DNA of 64,000 nucleotides, from contig CADCXC010000038.1 of assembly GCA_902806595.1 (NCBI GenBank), forward strand, positions 2,976,001-3,040,000, given 5' to 3'. Position 1 is the stretch's first letter. Each line of letters opens with the position of its first letter. Origin of the DNA: Pyrenopolyporus hunteri. Its lineage: Eukaryota; Ascomycota; Sordariomycetes; Xylariales; Hypoxylaceae. The position numbers and the translations under genes were made by a program. The notes below the pieces were generated by a model. The model made no database searches. It saw nothing but the letters and a program-made list of their open reading frames with translations, and was not told the origin of the DNA. Shown here in pieces: positions 34,073 through 46,528 of this stretch.

Positions 34073-35885
34073 ATGGCTGTGGTGCTTCCTTCAGAGGATA
34101 ATGACCTCTTTTCCTCCTCATCTTTGAGAAGATCTCATTCTCAATCGAAATTCATGTCGAGGCCGTCGCAGAATTTTCATTCCACGGCGTCTACGTCGAA
34201 ATTGAACAATGCGTTCCACGAATCTTACCACGAGGTCTACAATCATCAACCTCACATAGTACCTAATTCTAGTCCGTCCTCTGCTCCGTCCTCCCCTCGA
34301 ACGCTTCAACCCGAATCCGCCGATCCGTCGTATTCTTCCACGCCAGCTACCAACTTATCTCTCGACGGACAATGCGAAGAGGATATTCACATCAACCCTG
34401 ACGACCAACTCTTTGTGCCTGGGCTTAACCATAATCCATATTTTGGCCCGCTTGAGGACTTGGAACCACCCCCAAGTCCTCAAACGGGTGACTCATATAC
34501 TATATCTCCAATTGATCCGGATACGTCGGCGGTTACCTCGCGTCCAGAGTCGCCGGATACCCTCGACCGTGCTGAAGATGATACAGCCGTCGAATATCAC
34601 CCCACTCAACACGTCGACTATCTATCACACGATTGGAGGGAAGAGGACATTTGGTCGTCCTGGCGGTATATTGTCTCTAAAAAGAACGAATATACTAACG
34701 GGCCAAGACTTGAGAATGCTTCCTGGAGAACTTGGATGAAGGCCAAATATAAGCTAAAAACGGTGACTCCGGAAACCCTGAACTGGTATGTTTTCCATTT
34801 GACTAGGCATTACAAGCAGCTTACCTATTTCCCTAAGGCTTAAGGATTGCGACGTGACTTGGCTGTACGGGCCTCTACAAACACGTCGCGGAGAATTATT
34901 TTCTCAGGATGCTGAGCAAGAGAGCTCGACCTTGTCAAGGTGCGGCTCATTTGTCGATAAGAAACCTATTCTTAAGAAGAGGAGCATGTCGGAAATCATG
35001 CTACAAAGGTCGCTCTCCTCCTCGTCTCTATTGAAGCAAGCCACGGCCGCAGTCCAGGCTCAACAGAAGGACGGCGGTACTCGCATAGGTCGGCCAATAT
35101 TACACCGCGCCACCACGGATTATGTCACCTTTCCATTCTCCTCTACAAGTAGGAGTCGCGAGAACACGAGTATTCTGACCTCCGCAATATCCTCTGGAAT
35201 AGTTTCACCTTCCTCGGAACGGAAGCATATTCACTTTGACGAGCAGGTTCAGCAGTGCATTGCGGTCGAAATAAAGGGAGACGATGAGGATGACGATGAG
35301 CCAGACCACTGCCGCTGGGGATATAACGACGATAGCGATTCCGACGACGGTGCAATCATGATGAAGAGGACTAAAACGACAAAGAAGCCCGTCCTTCCCC
35401 GCAGAAGATCTCCAGTAAATACACCTGCTGAGAGTAAGACTATTGCGATGTTACCCTCGACGACATTGAAGTACAGGGAGGATTCTCCAGCCCCCGAAAC
35501 TGCAATGAAACACAGCACTGGAAATATGCGGAGCCCACTGTCTCCATCGCCTTCCCAAGAGACGTTAAGGCCTTCCAAGGCGTCAAGTCCATTCCTTGTG
35601 GGTGACGATGAAGACGAATTGGATGAGTACGCCGGTTCAACTCCAATGTCCAGTCCCGTAGACGCCGTAGCGCACTTCAAGCAGTCTAATTCACTTCGTT
35701 CGACGTCCGCAAATAACCACGCCAATGAACCGACCGGCATGCGTCGGACAGAGAGTGGCATGTTTATGCCGCTTGAGGAAGGCGACGTCCAACCCAACGA
35801 CGGAATCATAGGCCGAGTAATAGATACGGTCAACACTGCCCGAGACATTGCTCATGTTATCTGGAACGTTGGTTGGAGAAGATGA
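34073..35885 (+). CDS. Reg1-like PP1 regulatory subunit (DUF1752)
   Basis: Exons 34073-34785 and 34838-35885 give 586 residues; the 52-bp intron (GTATGT donor, AAG acceptor) splits a Trp codon in the conserved region. The core is the DUF1752 block: DWREEDIWSSWRYIVSK at 187-203, WRTWMKAKYKL near 218, and PETLNWLKDCDVTWLYGPLQ across the junction. A KHIHF motif at 367-371 fits the (R/K)xVxF-type docking motif for protein phosphatase 1 (Glc7). In yeast, Reg1 targets Glc7 to the Snf1 pathway to keep glucose repression on. The remainder is Ser-rich with an acidic patch (GDDEDDDEP) after the docking motif. DUF1752 is confident; assignment to glucose repression is by family only. Confidence 0.85.
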
Positions 35886-37266
35886 CGATGCTACAGTACG
35901 TCACCTGGAATGTACGATCAAGCAAATTCGGGAGAGAATGAATCAACGGAAATTCCCCTACCATAGGAATCAAATAGATTCCTGATGTGAATGCCGGCTG
36001 GCGGGACAGGCACATATTCTAAGATTGCGTTTCAGCACCTGATTCGACAGAATCTCGACCTGCTAACGCATCATCAGGGCTTCGTCCCTTAAAAATTGCA
36101 TGGTATTTGCACCTGGCATTTGGAGAAATGACAACACACACGCGAACTTATTCTTCGAAGCAATCATTTTCATATCAGGGGACTTAGGGTTCCGGAAGGG
36201 GGGGAGTGTGGAGGTGGTTTCACGGAACGGGATCGCGGCATACCACGGAGGCGTTTTCTCTCCACCGGTGATCCCATGGGGCGTTATGTGCACTGATTTA
36301 CCATCGGGATTAAGCCTATGGAGGGCTAGGCTGCGGCAAGGATTAAGTGTATAGAGGGAAACAAAAAAGCAATATTATGGGGACGCGGTACAAAAGCAGG
36401 TCTTCGAAATGGGTTTGCTGCTACGAAGATCGTCCATCGACCTAGCAGACGTCGAAATCTCCGAACAGCGGGTAGCTAGGACGGGCACATAGTATCGTGA
36501 AATACATATTTATGGACTACATTGCTATCTGTTCAGGCTGCTTTCGATCTCGGCATGTATGCATCAGGGATGAACCGACTGTCATCTAGTGGCCGCCTAA
36601 ACCCGGCGTTATATGCGTTGGTTATTATAGAGCCTTGATAAGTTGAAGGTGGATTTGCCCACGCATAACTGATAGATAAGAGGCAATACGTAACAAGCCG
36701 GATTTCACAAGATCATGATGCAATGCAAGAGAGTCAGTCCTTCGCGGACTTCACTCATAAACTCGTCCTGCTGCGTAGGGAGTGACATGATAGTTGACTT
36801 TACGAGCGCACACAATGCACGTAACGATTCCGTGGCGAAGATTCGGATGGGAGGGTTCTGCGGTGCAGTCGAATCTAATCTAAAGCTAGAAGAGGAGAGT
36901 CTGGCCGAGAGCTCGAGTCTAGAACGCGCTCCCTGACGTACTTAATGTAGTCTAGTCCCTGCCCCCCCACCCCCCTTCGGATGGCTCTTTCCCCCTCTGG
37001 CCGAACCTAAAAGTTCGAGCTTACTATGTATAGATATTCTTCAGGGATAGCGCAAGAAAGTTTCCGTGGTGGTGAAAAGGTAAATGCTGTGAGTTGAAGG
37101 GATTTCTCTTTCTCATATCTTAGGTAGGTAGGTAGGTACATATACAAAGTGTGGTTGTTTCATGCATGTAAACATGGAAAATATAGTACAATCTCCAGTA
37201 TTCTAACCCCGCCCCCCACGATGTATCTATCCCCCTTTTCGTGGGCGTTTTTATGTAAAAATCGAA
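35886..37266. other. Convergent intergenic region
   Basis: Between the 3' ends of the Reg1-like gene and CYT-4. It has a C-rich run at 36961-36976 and GGTA repeats at 37121-37140. No gene is supported. Confidence 0.5.
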
Positions 37267-40200
37267 CTAAACCTGCGCCTCCACGCCCCTCTCTCCCTCA
37301 GGAATAGTAAGGTTTGCCGGACCGACCTGCTTGACGGTGCCGACGGCTTCGACCCAGATCTTGTTGGCGTGGACGTTGACGTTCCTGATCTTAACCTCGT
37401 AGACGTCGCCGACGCGGATATCAGCCAGGCGCACCACGTTGTTGAGGTACTCGGGCATGAGGAGGGCGGGGCGGTCGAACCAGTCCAGACGACCCTGGAC
37501 AGAGCGGCGGTTATGGATGTGCACGACGCTGAAGCGGAATTTTTCGGGGATCTTGGCCTCGCCGAATCGCCACGCTCGCACCAAGGCTTGCAGGATCCAC
37601 TGGTCTCCACCGTCCCCGCGGGCGAGGGACCGGGCTTGCTTCTCGCGCACGCGGAGCATCGGTAACAGGCGGTCCAGCCGCTCGCGGTTGAAGGGCAAGA
37701 ACGAATCGTCCTTGTTGCCGACCAGGGACGCGCCGCGGCGTTGCTCCTCGAGAAGGGCCGCCTCGACTTGCCAGTGGACGATGAGATCAGAGAACCGACG
37801 CAGCGGTGACGTCGCCTTAGTGTACATGTCGGCGCCCAAGGTGAAGTGCGGAGACGCCGTCGTAGTAATCTCGTCGGTACCTATAAGGGCCCGCAGGTGG
37901 CGCCAGTGGTGATCGCTTGGCCGCAACCCCGCCTTGAGGAGAGGATAAAACACTTCACGCGTATACTCTCGGACGGCGGCAGCTTCCAGCTGAGCGTGGG
38001 GTTGCGCGCGGAACGGGATCGGAATCCCGCGCTCGTAACACCATCGAGCGGCGGTCTCACCCGCCAGCCGCATGACATTTTCAACCAGATCGGTTTCGTT
38101 GCGCTTCGAGAATGCGACGCGTATCGAAGGATCTCCGGTCGAGGAGATGAAGTTATCATACTCCTGCTCTGGAAGGTGACTAAAGTAGGCTCGTGCTTCA
38201 GGGCTTGATTGAAAGAAAGGCGTGGCTCCTTTGCTAAGCCGTTGGGCGTGGATAGCTCTCCCTAATTCCGACATCAGCTTCACTTCGTCCCTTTGGCTGC
38301 TAGACAAATCCTCGGCCTGAGTCATGGGTCTATCCGCCGTTTTGGGATCCGGCATGGGGCCGAGGATCATCTCCCCTTCCCCAACAACAGGATCGTCCCG
38401 ATATTCTCCCAATACTTCGGCAATAGATTTGTTGGTCATGTATACAACGTTCTTCAGGATTCCTGGGGTGACCTTGTCCTCCAGCACGATGCCATCCCTG
38501 TCTACTAACGAACTGAACGTCAGGCAAGGTCTGTTCGCACCAAGGGAAAATCTGTCCTGGCCGATACTGATGGGTAGCATGCGCTCAAAGTGGCCAGGTA
38601 GGTATATCGTTTCCGGCATCAGCTCAGCAAATTTGGCGATTGGGGTCTCGGCGTGGATTGCAGACGCTGGGTCTGCTACATGGACATGAATCCAAAATTG
38701 GTTAGGATCCGAGGTCGGCTCAAGCGATACGGCGTCGTCGATATCTACAGTGATCTCAGAATCGATGCAATAGGCAGTAAGATCCCAAGTTTTCCTCATG
38801 GAAGCCATGACGTCCTCCTTTAGGTGGCTGTCGAGATCACCGAAGTCAGGCCGGATATAACCCGCCCCCCGCTTGATTTCGACGCCCGGGAAGCGTATGT
38901 TATATCGGGCGGGAATTTCCCAGGACGGTACCCAGCCGATTTCCTGTAGAAAAGTCCAGCCCGTCGACGATGAGAGGCTTTCGGCGTCTCGGTATCTGTC
39001 GAGGGCTCGCATTATGGCGGACCCAAAGCATTGTAGCCGCGAGTAGCTTGGAAATTTCTGGTAGCTAGCCCATAGTTCTATAAACTGTATAATGTCCTTG
39101 TCCGTCTCGGACCACTCGTGAGTGACTTGTGCAGGTTCTGACTTCGCTGCCATCGATGGACCAATAATGCCGCTCTTTGTCCATGGTCGGATTTTTCGGC
39201 TCTGGTCGATTAACTTCCGAGCTTTTCTTATGAAGACGTGTAGCGGAGACTGCTTGTCCCCCTCGCTACCTCGCGATTGTTCTATACTCTCCATATACTC
39301 TCGTACTAGGCCTTCCGTCTTCTGTATGATACGGACCTCGGATAGCGGACTGATTTCGAAAACATATGACCTTTTATGGCCCGTTTGCCTGAGCGGCCGG
39401 AAAAACACCTCGTCTTGTAGAAGAGCTCTGTGTACGGCGTATAGGGCGTTAGGCTCGAACTTCCCATTGATTTGGTAAGTCTCAGGCAGGAGTAGTTCGG
39501 CGATTTCGTGTAGGGTTAGATATCGATGCTTTACCGGATCGCCGATAAAAGAGCTAGAGGCGTCCAAAGTCCCAGCATTCGCCTGATACACGCTCTCTGC
39601 CTCATGGACGAAATTTAACATCTTACGTAGTAGTGCGGCTCCTGCTATTCTCGAAGGGCTATGGCCGAGGTCCTGGAGAGCGTTCAGAGCCTGTAATGGC
39701 GTTTCCTTAGTGGGCAGCTCGGTGAGGACACCTTCAATTTCAGCTTGAGTAGCGAATTTGTGGACGACGAAGAGGGTTTTGACGCCTAGGCCGATAAACC
39801 ATTTGCCGCTACTTGTGTAATAGTATTCGTAACCGTTGAAGCGACCTAAGCAGATTGCTAACATAGGCCGTCTGGAACCTTCAGAGCTAGAGTCTCGTTA
39901 GTTGTGATATAACATGCGATGGCGGGGTTCGATATACCTAAGCTCGACCATGTCTCCAGCCCTTAGCGTAGCATCATCGGAGCGCAGGTCCCCGAGTTCG
40001 TCGCCATCGAATAACGGCGCGGACACTTCAAAATCGCCCATGGACACATTTTGGGGCCGAGTTATACTGTTGGATAGCTCGCCAGAACCGGCAAAATCTG
40101 CCAAGATCGTCTCAACTTGATCGCGGTTCTCTTCATTCCATGCCCGCAAGCGTTCCCGGACAGGAATTTTCTTTTCCTTTTCCTTTTCCTTTCCCCTTCC

Positions 40201-40468
40201 CTTTCCTTGTGCGCGCATATCTACGTCTGAGCCATTGCCGCTCGCAGGCGGATGTTGCACGGTTGCCATAGCCTATATGAACATGCCCGTTAGAATCAGG
40301 ATTCTCAAGACAATTAGTTAGAAGGGATCTCTAATCGCATACTCTTCTCCATGGCGAAGCATTAGCTCTTGGCAATGTCCTCGCAGCCGGGTTCGAAACT
40401 ACGTCTGGTGCGGCCCTTCGGACGGCGCAATGCCAACAAACATACGACCTAGCTGATGTCCGTAGCAT
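37267..40468 (-). CDS. cyt-4: Mitochondrial 3'-5' exoribonuclease Cyt-4 (RNase II family)
   Basis: Minus-strand exons 40343-40468, 39938-40272 and 37267-39886 give 1026 residues. Exon 1 encodes 42 residues starting MLRTSARSYVCW and rich in Arg and Ala without acids early on, a typical mitochondrial presequence; without it the protein would lack targeting. The second junction restores SSEGSRRPMLAICLGRFNGY. The RNB catalytic domain begins near 500; DIDDAVSLE at 535-543 carries the metal-binding aspartates of RNase II enzymes, followed by HVHVADPASAI. The C-terminus has an S1-like segment (VGDVYEVKIRNVNVHANKIW). Cyt-4 of Neurospora and Dss1 of yeast degrade and process mitochondrial RNA as part of the mtEXO system. 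Introns are 70 bp (GTATGC) and 51 bp (GTATAT, CTAAC, TAG). A Lys/Glu-rich simple repeat encodes KGRGKEKEKEKK. Confidence 0.93.
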
Positions 40469-41231
40469 CGTGATCATAGGTCATGAAAGGTAAAAGAGAC
40501 TTTGGATACGGATGAAATTGTCTGTTGTTCTTGGGTTGTCTTTCGTCGTGGCAAAATTTGGTGTTGCGACTTTTGATAAAAAATAAGTGGGCCACGCCGC
40601 ATCGCGCTGCCAGCTGCGCTAGCTTGGATTACAGCTGTCGCGATCCGTCGGTATTGCCATCGCCATCGCCACCGTATGAAGTGACTAGAGCACGCCGACT
40701 AGAGCCTATATAACCTAATGCGCTTGTACGTCGATAGGCCGACTTATAGGGTGGTATACTGGATGTACAGTATTTAGGTTAGGTACATGTATATATCAAG
40801 ATACTTCAAGTACACTTATAAGATGCCATGATAAGGTAGGCCCCGGGTACATGTATCTAGCAATACAGGAAATAGTAGTAGGGCGATGAAAAGATGCATC
40901 ACTCCTTTACTTTGCCCATATGGAATGTCCCGTAAGGATGAACGCCGAGGGCGCAATCCACTTCCCGTCTAATCGTTTCTGCGTTAGAACTAACTTCTCC
41001 TCCAAGGGAACAAACGTGATGTGAAAGGGCCTTCAGAAGCTTACCCTAGTTGGCTAAATACTGTATAAACTAATCTGCTTCTTAAATCAAAGACTTCTAA
41101 TCGCCTTTGTGTCGAACGGCGGGGGTCTGTCGTACTCTCTATCTAAGCGCTTGCTTCTTCGACTCGATTTCTAACTCTACTAACTTACTACCCGTACTAA
41201 GTCTCTCGCATCTACCGAATTTACGTAGGAT
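40469..41231. other. Intergenic region between CYT-4 and GPI-like gene
   Basis: Divergent promoters for cyt-4 and the small GPI-like gene. Contains GTACATGTATAT-type repeats near 40780. No gene is supported. Confidence 0.45.
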
Positions 41232-41667
41232 ATGGCCGCCAAACGTATCGTAGTTCTGGTGCTGGCTAGCAATACCTTAGCGCAGATGTCCAGTATGGAA
41301 AACATGTCGAGCAGCTCCTCTCTCATGCGTGGGGATACTTCAATCTCGCACTCAATGGATTCTCCTGCTGACCTGTCTGGCTCTCATACCACAGCCAGGG
41401 ACTCCAGCTCGGTAGACTCGGTCACGTCCACTGCTGTCGTAACCACTGAAACCAAAACAATGGCGAGCATGTCGACGGGTACTGGTGAAGTGATGCCGAA
41501 TGCTACTAGCACCGGGCCAGTGCCTGTACAAGCTACTGGAGCTGCTCTCAGCGCTTCCGTAAGTTTTTCCTTATGAAACGGTATATTTTTGGTCCTATGA
41601 TTGATATCGCATCTAGATTGGACTCGCCGTCATCACAATGACGCTTGCCGCTTTGATACAACTATAA
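41232..41667 (+). CDS. Small Ser/Thr-rich GPI-anchor-like surface protein
   Basis: Exons 41232-41558 and 41617-41667 give 125 residues. The start is MAAKRIVVLVLASNTLAQ, a short signal peptide. The middle is about 90 residues of Ser, Thr, Met and Ala with a possible N-glycosylation site (NAT), likely O-glycosylated. Exon 2 supplies IGLAVITMTLAALIQL, a hydrophobic tail ending the protein, so ATGAALSAS plus this tail looks like a GPI attachment signal. The intron (GTAAGT, TAG) is phase 0; without it the tail is lost. No cysteines and no known domain. Probably a cell-wall or plasma-membrane surface protein of no assignable function. Confidence 0.65.
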
Positions 41668-41983
41668 AGAGATCAGTCAGAGGCGCTACTAGGGGGTTAG
41701 GAAAGAAGCTGTATAGAAATTGATGGCGGATAGACCGATTACGTTCTTTCAAATGACAACTTTTCTTGTTTCTTTGCCCCGGAATAATACTCGAATATGA
41801 GAGGGGGGAATAGAAGTTTAACGTCTCTGCCAACCTGACATAGAGGTCGACCCGGACCCGTTTACGGGAAACGCCAACGTAGTTGTTGTAGCTTATACAA
41901 CCTCACTTATTTTCAGAGAATCACTTCTAAACTCCTCGGTATAAGGGAAGGTTGAAGTGACGGGGTGGGGGCGTGGATTTAAG

Positions 41984-42007
41984 TTTTTTTTTTTTTTTTT
42001 TTTTTTT
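41984..42007. repeat. Poly-T tract (24)
   Basis: A homopolymer of 24 T. It could be a slippage microsatellite or the poly(A) tail of a minus-strand retroposed sequence; no such element is recognisable to its right. Confidence 0.8.
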
Positions 42008-42810
42008 AGAAGGAGAGAGCAGCATAGAAAATGGTTAATACACATGGGTGCTTCCGCTAGTATCGCCCGTATACTCGTCTCCTTTAAATGACCTTGCTAG
42101 AAATGGAGGTGAGCCGAAACCCGAAAATGACAAGCAAGAAGTTATGAGGCTCTATACGAGGTTTAGTAATGATGAAGGGTCAAGCTAAAGCAGTTCGGTG
42201 TAGAGTAACTCGCCGGGGAGGATGGGATTGGCACTGAACATGCCTAGATTGAACACGTTATTAAAAGCTTGAATAATGGGGATGTGGAGGATTGGCATGA
42301 TCTCGACCTTCGATGGATGGATGATCAAAGGCCAAGCGATGATTATTACCTAATTTACTCTTAATAGGCAACGGCATTATTATATGGAAGCTGACAACGA
42401 AAACAAGGCTTGAATCAGGTATCGTACCTACATACCTACGTAAGATGTTGGTAGCTGACAACGCAATCGAAGGACCCAGTAGGATTGAGGCCAAAAGCCG
42501 ACAGCGCTCCACGTGTACAATACAGTATAAACAGCCGACAGAGGGTAGCCAAACTTCAGGATTTCCAGATGAACAAAATCGACCATAACCCGTGCATTTG
42601 GTAGACATACATACCTAGGTAGGTAGGTATGTATAAGTATAGGGGAGCGATACTACGTAGCAGCGCCTAGGGTCTCAACAGCATCCTGACGAGTACGGCG
42701 GGCTAGACTCTAATTCACAAGCCACGAAAACTAATTGGGCCTGGGATTAATCTTGTTTAGGTCCACAGCTCAGCGAAGGGTTCGCTCTACTATGTATTAA
42801 GGGGTTCTAT

Positions 42811-42843
42811 TCAAGGCTCAGGGCTCAAGGCTCAGGGCTCAAG
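42811..42843. repeat. 14-bp tandem repeat, ~2.3 copies
   Basis: Unit TCAAGGCTCAGGGC, two exact copies plus a partial one. Confidence 0.75.
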
Positions 42844-44804
42844 CGCCATCAAATTTTTACATAGTACCAAACGGCTTACGTAGGATTAGCAGCTGGTACC
42901 ACGTAGGGAATAGGAGGAGGGAAATCTAAAGAACGCAGAATGCGTGGGAACTCCAGGTTGCCAGGTAATTTAGGTACCGGGCCAATGTACGAATGCGACA
43001 CCAAGTCGATAGGCTATTCGATCCCACAGTGCAGCTGCGTACCTTAGTGGAGGGTGATGTGTGCCCGTTTGTATACCATAGTAGTATGGTGTCGGTCAAA
43101 ATTCTGGGGTAGCTAGGCGTCGTGTAGCCTCTTTCTACATACATACCTAAGCAGATAGATGGTCTACTGTATAGACCATGTAAATTGTAATCCTAGATAA
43201 TACCTATCCCAAAGAAGAGGTTAGGGCCGCACGGCGTGGCAAAGGGTGCCGAAAAGGAAGGACGATCTGATCAACGATCAATAAGAGCAAACTCGTTAGA
43301 GCCATCTACGATCAACTCAGCCGTTAATATGTATGCAAGCCATCCGGTACTCAAACCGCCTGGGCATGTACATAACATACCATGTACCTACCTACCTAGG
43401 TACACAAGATCAATGGACCACAGACGTACCAGGAAGGAGGTTTACCTAGCACTAACGGTTATTAATCCTACGGATCGCAATGACGTGGGTTCTGGAAATG
43501 CGAATTGGGAATGGAGGAGAGAATACGAGCCAATCAAGCGACGGGTCGCTCCCGAATGGAAGGAAAAGGAGCGAACCTCTCGTCTTTGTCTTTCTGCCCT
43601 GTCCGTCTTACCTGGGTGGTTGCTTCTTCGTTGTTGATGCGCCTGAAGCCCTAATAATAAGTAAATACGAGGGTACTTCGTGTGCGAGCCCAGATGAGCT
43701 TAGCTCTGCAGGTACACTGCAGGTACGCTGCAGGTCTAGGACGCATTAGGTCTAGCCAGGGCCAACATGTAATTTCGCTTGATGGTCGGGTAATTTCCCA
43801 GGGCGACAAAGCAAAGACCGCAAGTCCCCACTGGAAGAAAAGGGTTTCCTTCCAAGAAAAGTCGATTTCTGTCGCCCAGGCCACGTGTGATTGGCCAGGG
43901 AAAGAAGATACTTCGTGGGCTATCTCCCAATCGGGGCAAGCTCACGCCCCCCCATTCTAACCCCTTTTATTCACCTCTCTTTTTGTTTTACGACGAGTTC
44001 TTCTCAAACCGGTGGAGTTTGTCGGTGGCGACAATAGCTTTGCTTCAGATGGCCCGGTTTCTAAAGCTACCTAGCTACCGGCACTATCTATGACCCTAAG
44101 ATGATGCAGGTTGCTTTTCTTAATGTCTGATTTTCGGAGACGGCCTATTCCGTCTGTTTACGCATGGGGTACGCAGGTATGCACGCATTAACTGAACTTC
44201 AGGGGATATTGCAATAGTTGCTGGCTGCCCGGGTATTCAATCGATGGAGGATCCGGCCGGGTGCTGGCTTGTCCTGTGCGAAAAATGGACCAGAGGCTGG
44301 CCGGCTGGACCTCGAACAGGCAACCCTGGTAAGGATCCATCCATTATAGGAGCCATTTGCAGAGATGCAGAGGATGAGTGAGCAAGGGACCCAGGATCAG
44401 CGGGGACCAACGCTGCCACCCCATTTGCTCCATTGCCAAAAACAACCACCAGGTAAAATTGGCGCTGGGCAGTCCGGCCAAAGACAGGGCAGACGGGGGG
44501 GCAGCAATGGTGCCCTAATAAAACTACAAGATCTGCCGGCTCCCACGATGCCCTCCTCCTCTTTTCCCTTCCCTCCTCACGAAACGACCCTCTTGATGTC
44601 GATGCCGTAAAGTGAAAGCATCTCCCAGCTTTCGTCCTTGTTTTTCAGCATATCCAACCCACCGCTTCACTCATTTAGCGGGCACTCGTTTTCATCACGA
44701 TATCACGAAAAAGAAACAGCTCTACATTCGAAATCGCGCAACCGTTCCACGGTCGACTCGGAGTTAGGTTCTAAGGATTTATTAGAGAAAAAGAGGCGGT
44801 AACC

Positions 44805-46528
44805 ATGAAGGCAACTTTCGCGGTAGCCGCTGCTGCGGCCCTGACCGGTGTCAACGCCGGCAGCGTTCACCACAGGCACGCCCACGCCCACGAGGCCGTC
44901 CGCGCCCTGGAGAAGAAGGCTGCTGACAACAGCACCTGTGGATGCACCACCATCTACAGCACCTACTACGGTGAAGCCACTCGTATGTGCCAAGTTTATT
45001 CCTCTTGTCGATCGTCGCGGTAATTTCTAACGTCATATCAGTCTCATTCCCTCCCGTCCCGTCGACCACGGCTGCGCCCCCGCCTCCGCCAGTCACCAGC
45101 ACGTCTACTGCCGTGCTTGTCCCGACGCCCATCCCCCAGACTTGCCCGACCACTGGTGTCTACACTTTCCCTGCCACCACCATCACCCTGACTGAGTCGA
45201 CTACTGTCTGCGTTCCCTCAACCACCGCTGTCCCCAGCGGTACCCACACTCTGGGTGGTGTTACGACCGTTGTCACCACTGCTACTACGGTGACCTGCCC
45301 CTACGCCACGGTTTCGACCAGCGAAGGTGTCACCACCAGCGTTATCGAGACTACGACGTATGTCTGCCCGTCTGCTGGTACTTACACCATCGCTCCTACT
45401 ACGACGACCGTCGACAAGTCCACTACCCTCACCGTTCCGGCTGTCACCAGCTATCCTCCTGGAACTTACACTCAACCCGAGGTCGTGACCACCGTCACCG
45501 AGACCAGCACTGTTGTTTACTGCCCATTCGACATTCCCAGCTCAAGCCCTGCTAGCTCAATCGCTGTGACTACCCCTATCCCGGCCCCGGCCCCGACTTC
45601 TTACCCTGTAGTGATTCCCACTCCTGAGGCCCCGAAGCCCAAGCCTCAGCCTAGCTCATCTTCTTCCCAAGCCCCGCCTAAGCCTAAGCCCACCGGCGGT
45701 CTCGGTGGCCCTGCTGGACAACCCTGGGGTATCTCTTACACTCCTTACCAGACCGACCAGGCTGGTGGCTGCAAGAGCCCGAGCCAGGTTGAATCGGATA
45801 TCGCCGCTATTGCCGCTGCTGGTATCAAGGCTGTGCGCGTCTACTCTACTGACTGCGACACCCTCGTCAATGTCGGTAGCTCTTGCTCCAAGCATGGCCT
45901 TAAGATGATTCTTGGTATCTTCATTGACTCTCCTGGCTGCGACGCTCACAACCCCACCGTTTCCGAGCAGATCAACGCTATCAAGAGCTGGGCCCGCTGG
46001 GACCTTGTCGACCTCATCTCCGTCGGTAACGAGGCTGTCTTCCACGGTTACTGCCAGCCTTCCGAGCTTGCCACTCTCATCACTAAGTGCAAGGGTGAAT
46101 TCAGCGGCTACTCCGGACAGTACACCACCGCCGAGACCGTCAACATCTGGCAACAGAGCGACTTCGCTTCTGCCATCTGCGGCGTTGTTGACGTTGCCGG
46201 TGCTAACGCTCACGCTTTCTTCAACACCGAGACTGTTGCTTCCCAGGCTGGTCAGTTCGTCAAGGGCCAGCTCGACATCGTTAGCAAGATCTGCCCGAAC
46301 GTCCCCGGTATCATCCTGGAGACCGGCTGGCCCTCGGCTGGTCAGGCCATGGGTCTTGCCATTCCCGGTGTCTCGCAGCAGGAGGAAGCCGTCAAGAGCA
46401 TCGTCAAGGAATGCGGCGACAAGGCTGTCATGTTCAGCTACTCCTCCGACCAATGGAAGGACCCCAACACCCCTTGCCAGTGCGAGCCTCACTTCGGCAT
46501 TGCTAAGGCGCTTGGTATCAGCATATAA
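44805..46528 (+). CDS. btgE: GH17 beta-glucanase/glucosidase (BtgE-like)
   Basis: Exons 44805-44982 and 45042-46528 give 554 residues. A signal peptide (MKATFAVAAAAALTGVNA) is followed by HHRHAHAHEA, then a long Thr/Ser/Pro/Val-rich region to about residue 295 with spaced cysteines and repeats of the TTVVTTATTV kind. The C-terminal ~260 residues are a glycoside hydrolase family 17 domain: WGISYTPYQTDQAGGCKS, KAVRVYSTDCDTL, general acid Glu390 in VGNEAVFHG and nucleophile Glu486 in ILETGWPSAG. BtgE-type enzymes act on beta-1,3-glucan in fungal walls. No GPI tail is present, so it is secreted and may be held in the wall through the O-glycosylated region. Codon use is strongly C-biased, suggesting high expression. 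The intron has a GTATGT donor and a CAG acceptor. Confidence 0.92.

Larger units (their letters stand above)
41668..44804. other. Long intergenic region
   Basis: 3.1 kb without a supported gene. It contains a 24-base T run (41984-42007), a 14-bp tandem repeat (42811-42843), GGTA repeats at 42611-42632 and 43384-43402, and three GCTGCAGGTA-like units at about 43708-43737. The last few hundred bases are probably promoter and leader of the GH17 gene. Confidence 0.5.

Noticed and set aside
36715..36936. 73-codon plus-strand frame
   Set aside because: Too short, no family resemblance, lies between two convergent genes.
43236..43637. 133-codon plus-strand frame
   Set aside because: No recognisable motif, crosses TACC repeats, and no good splice context.
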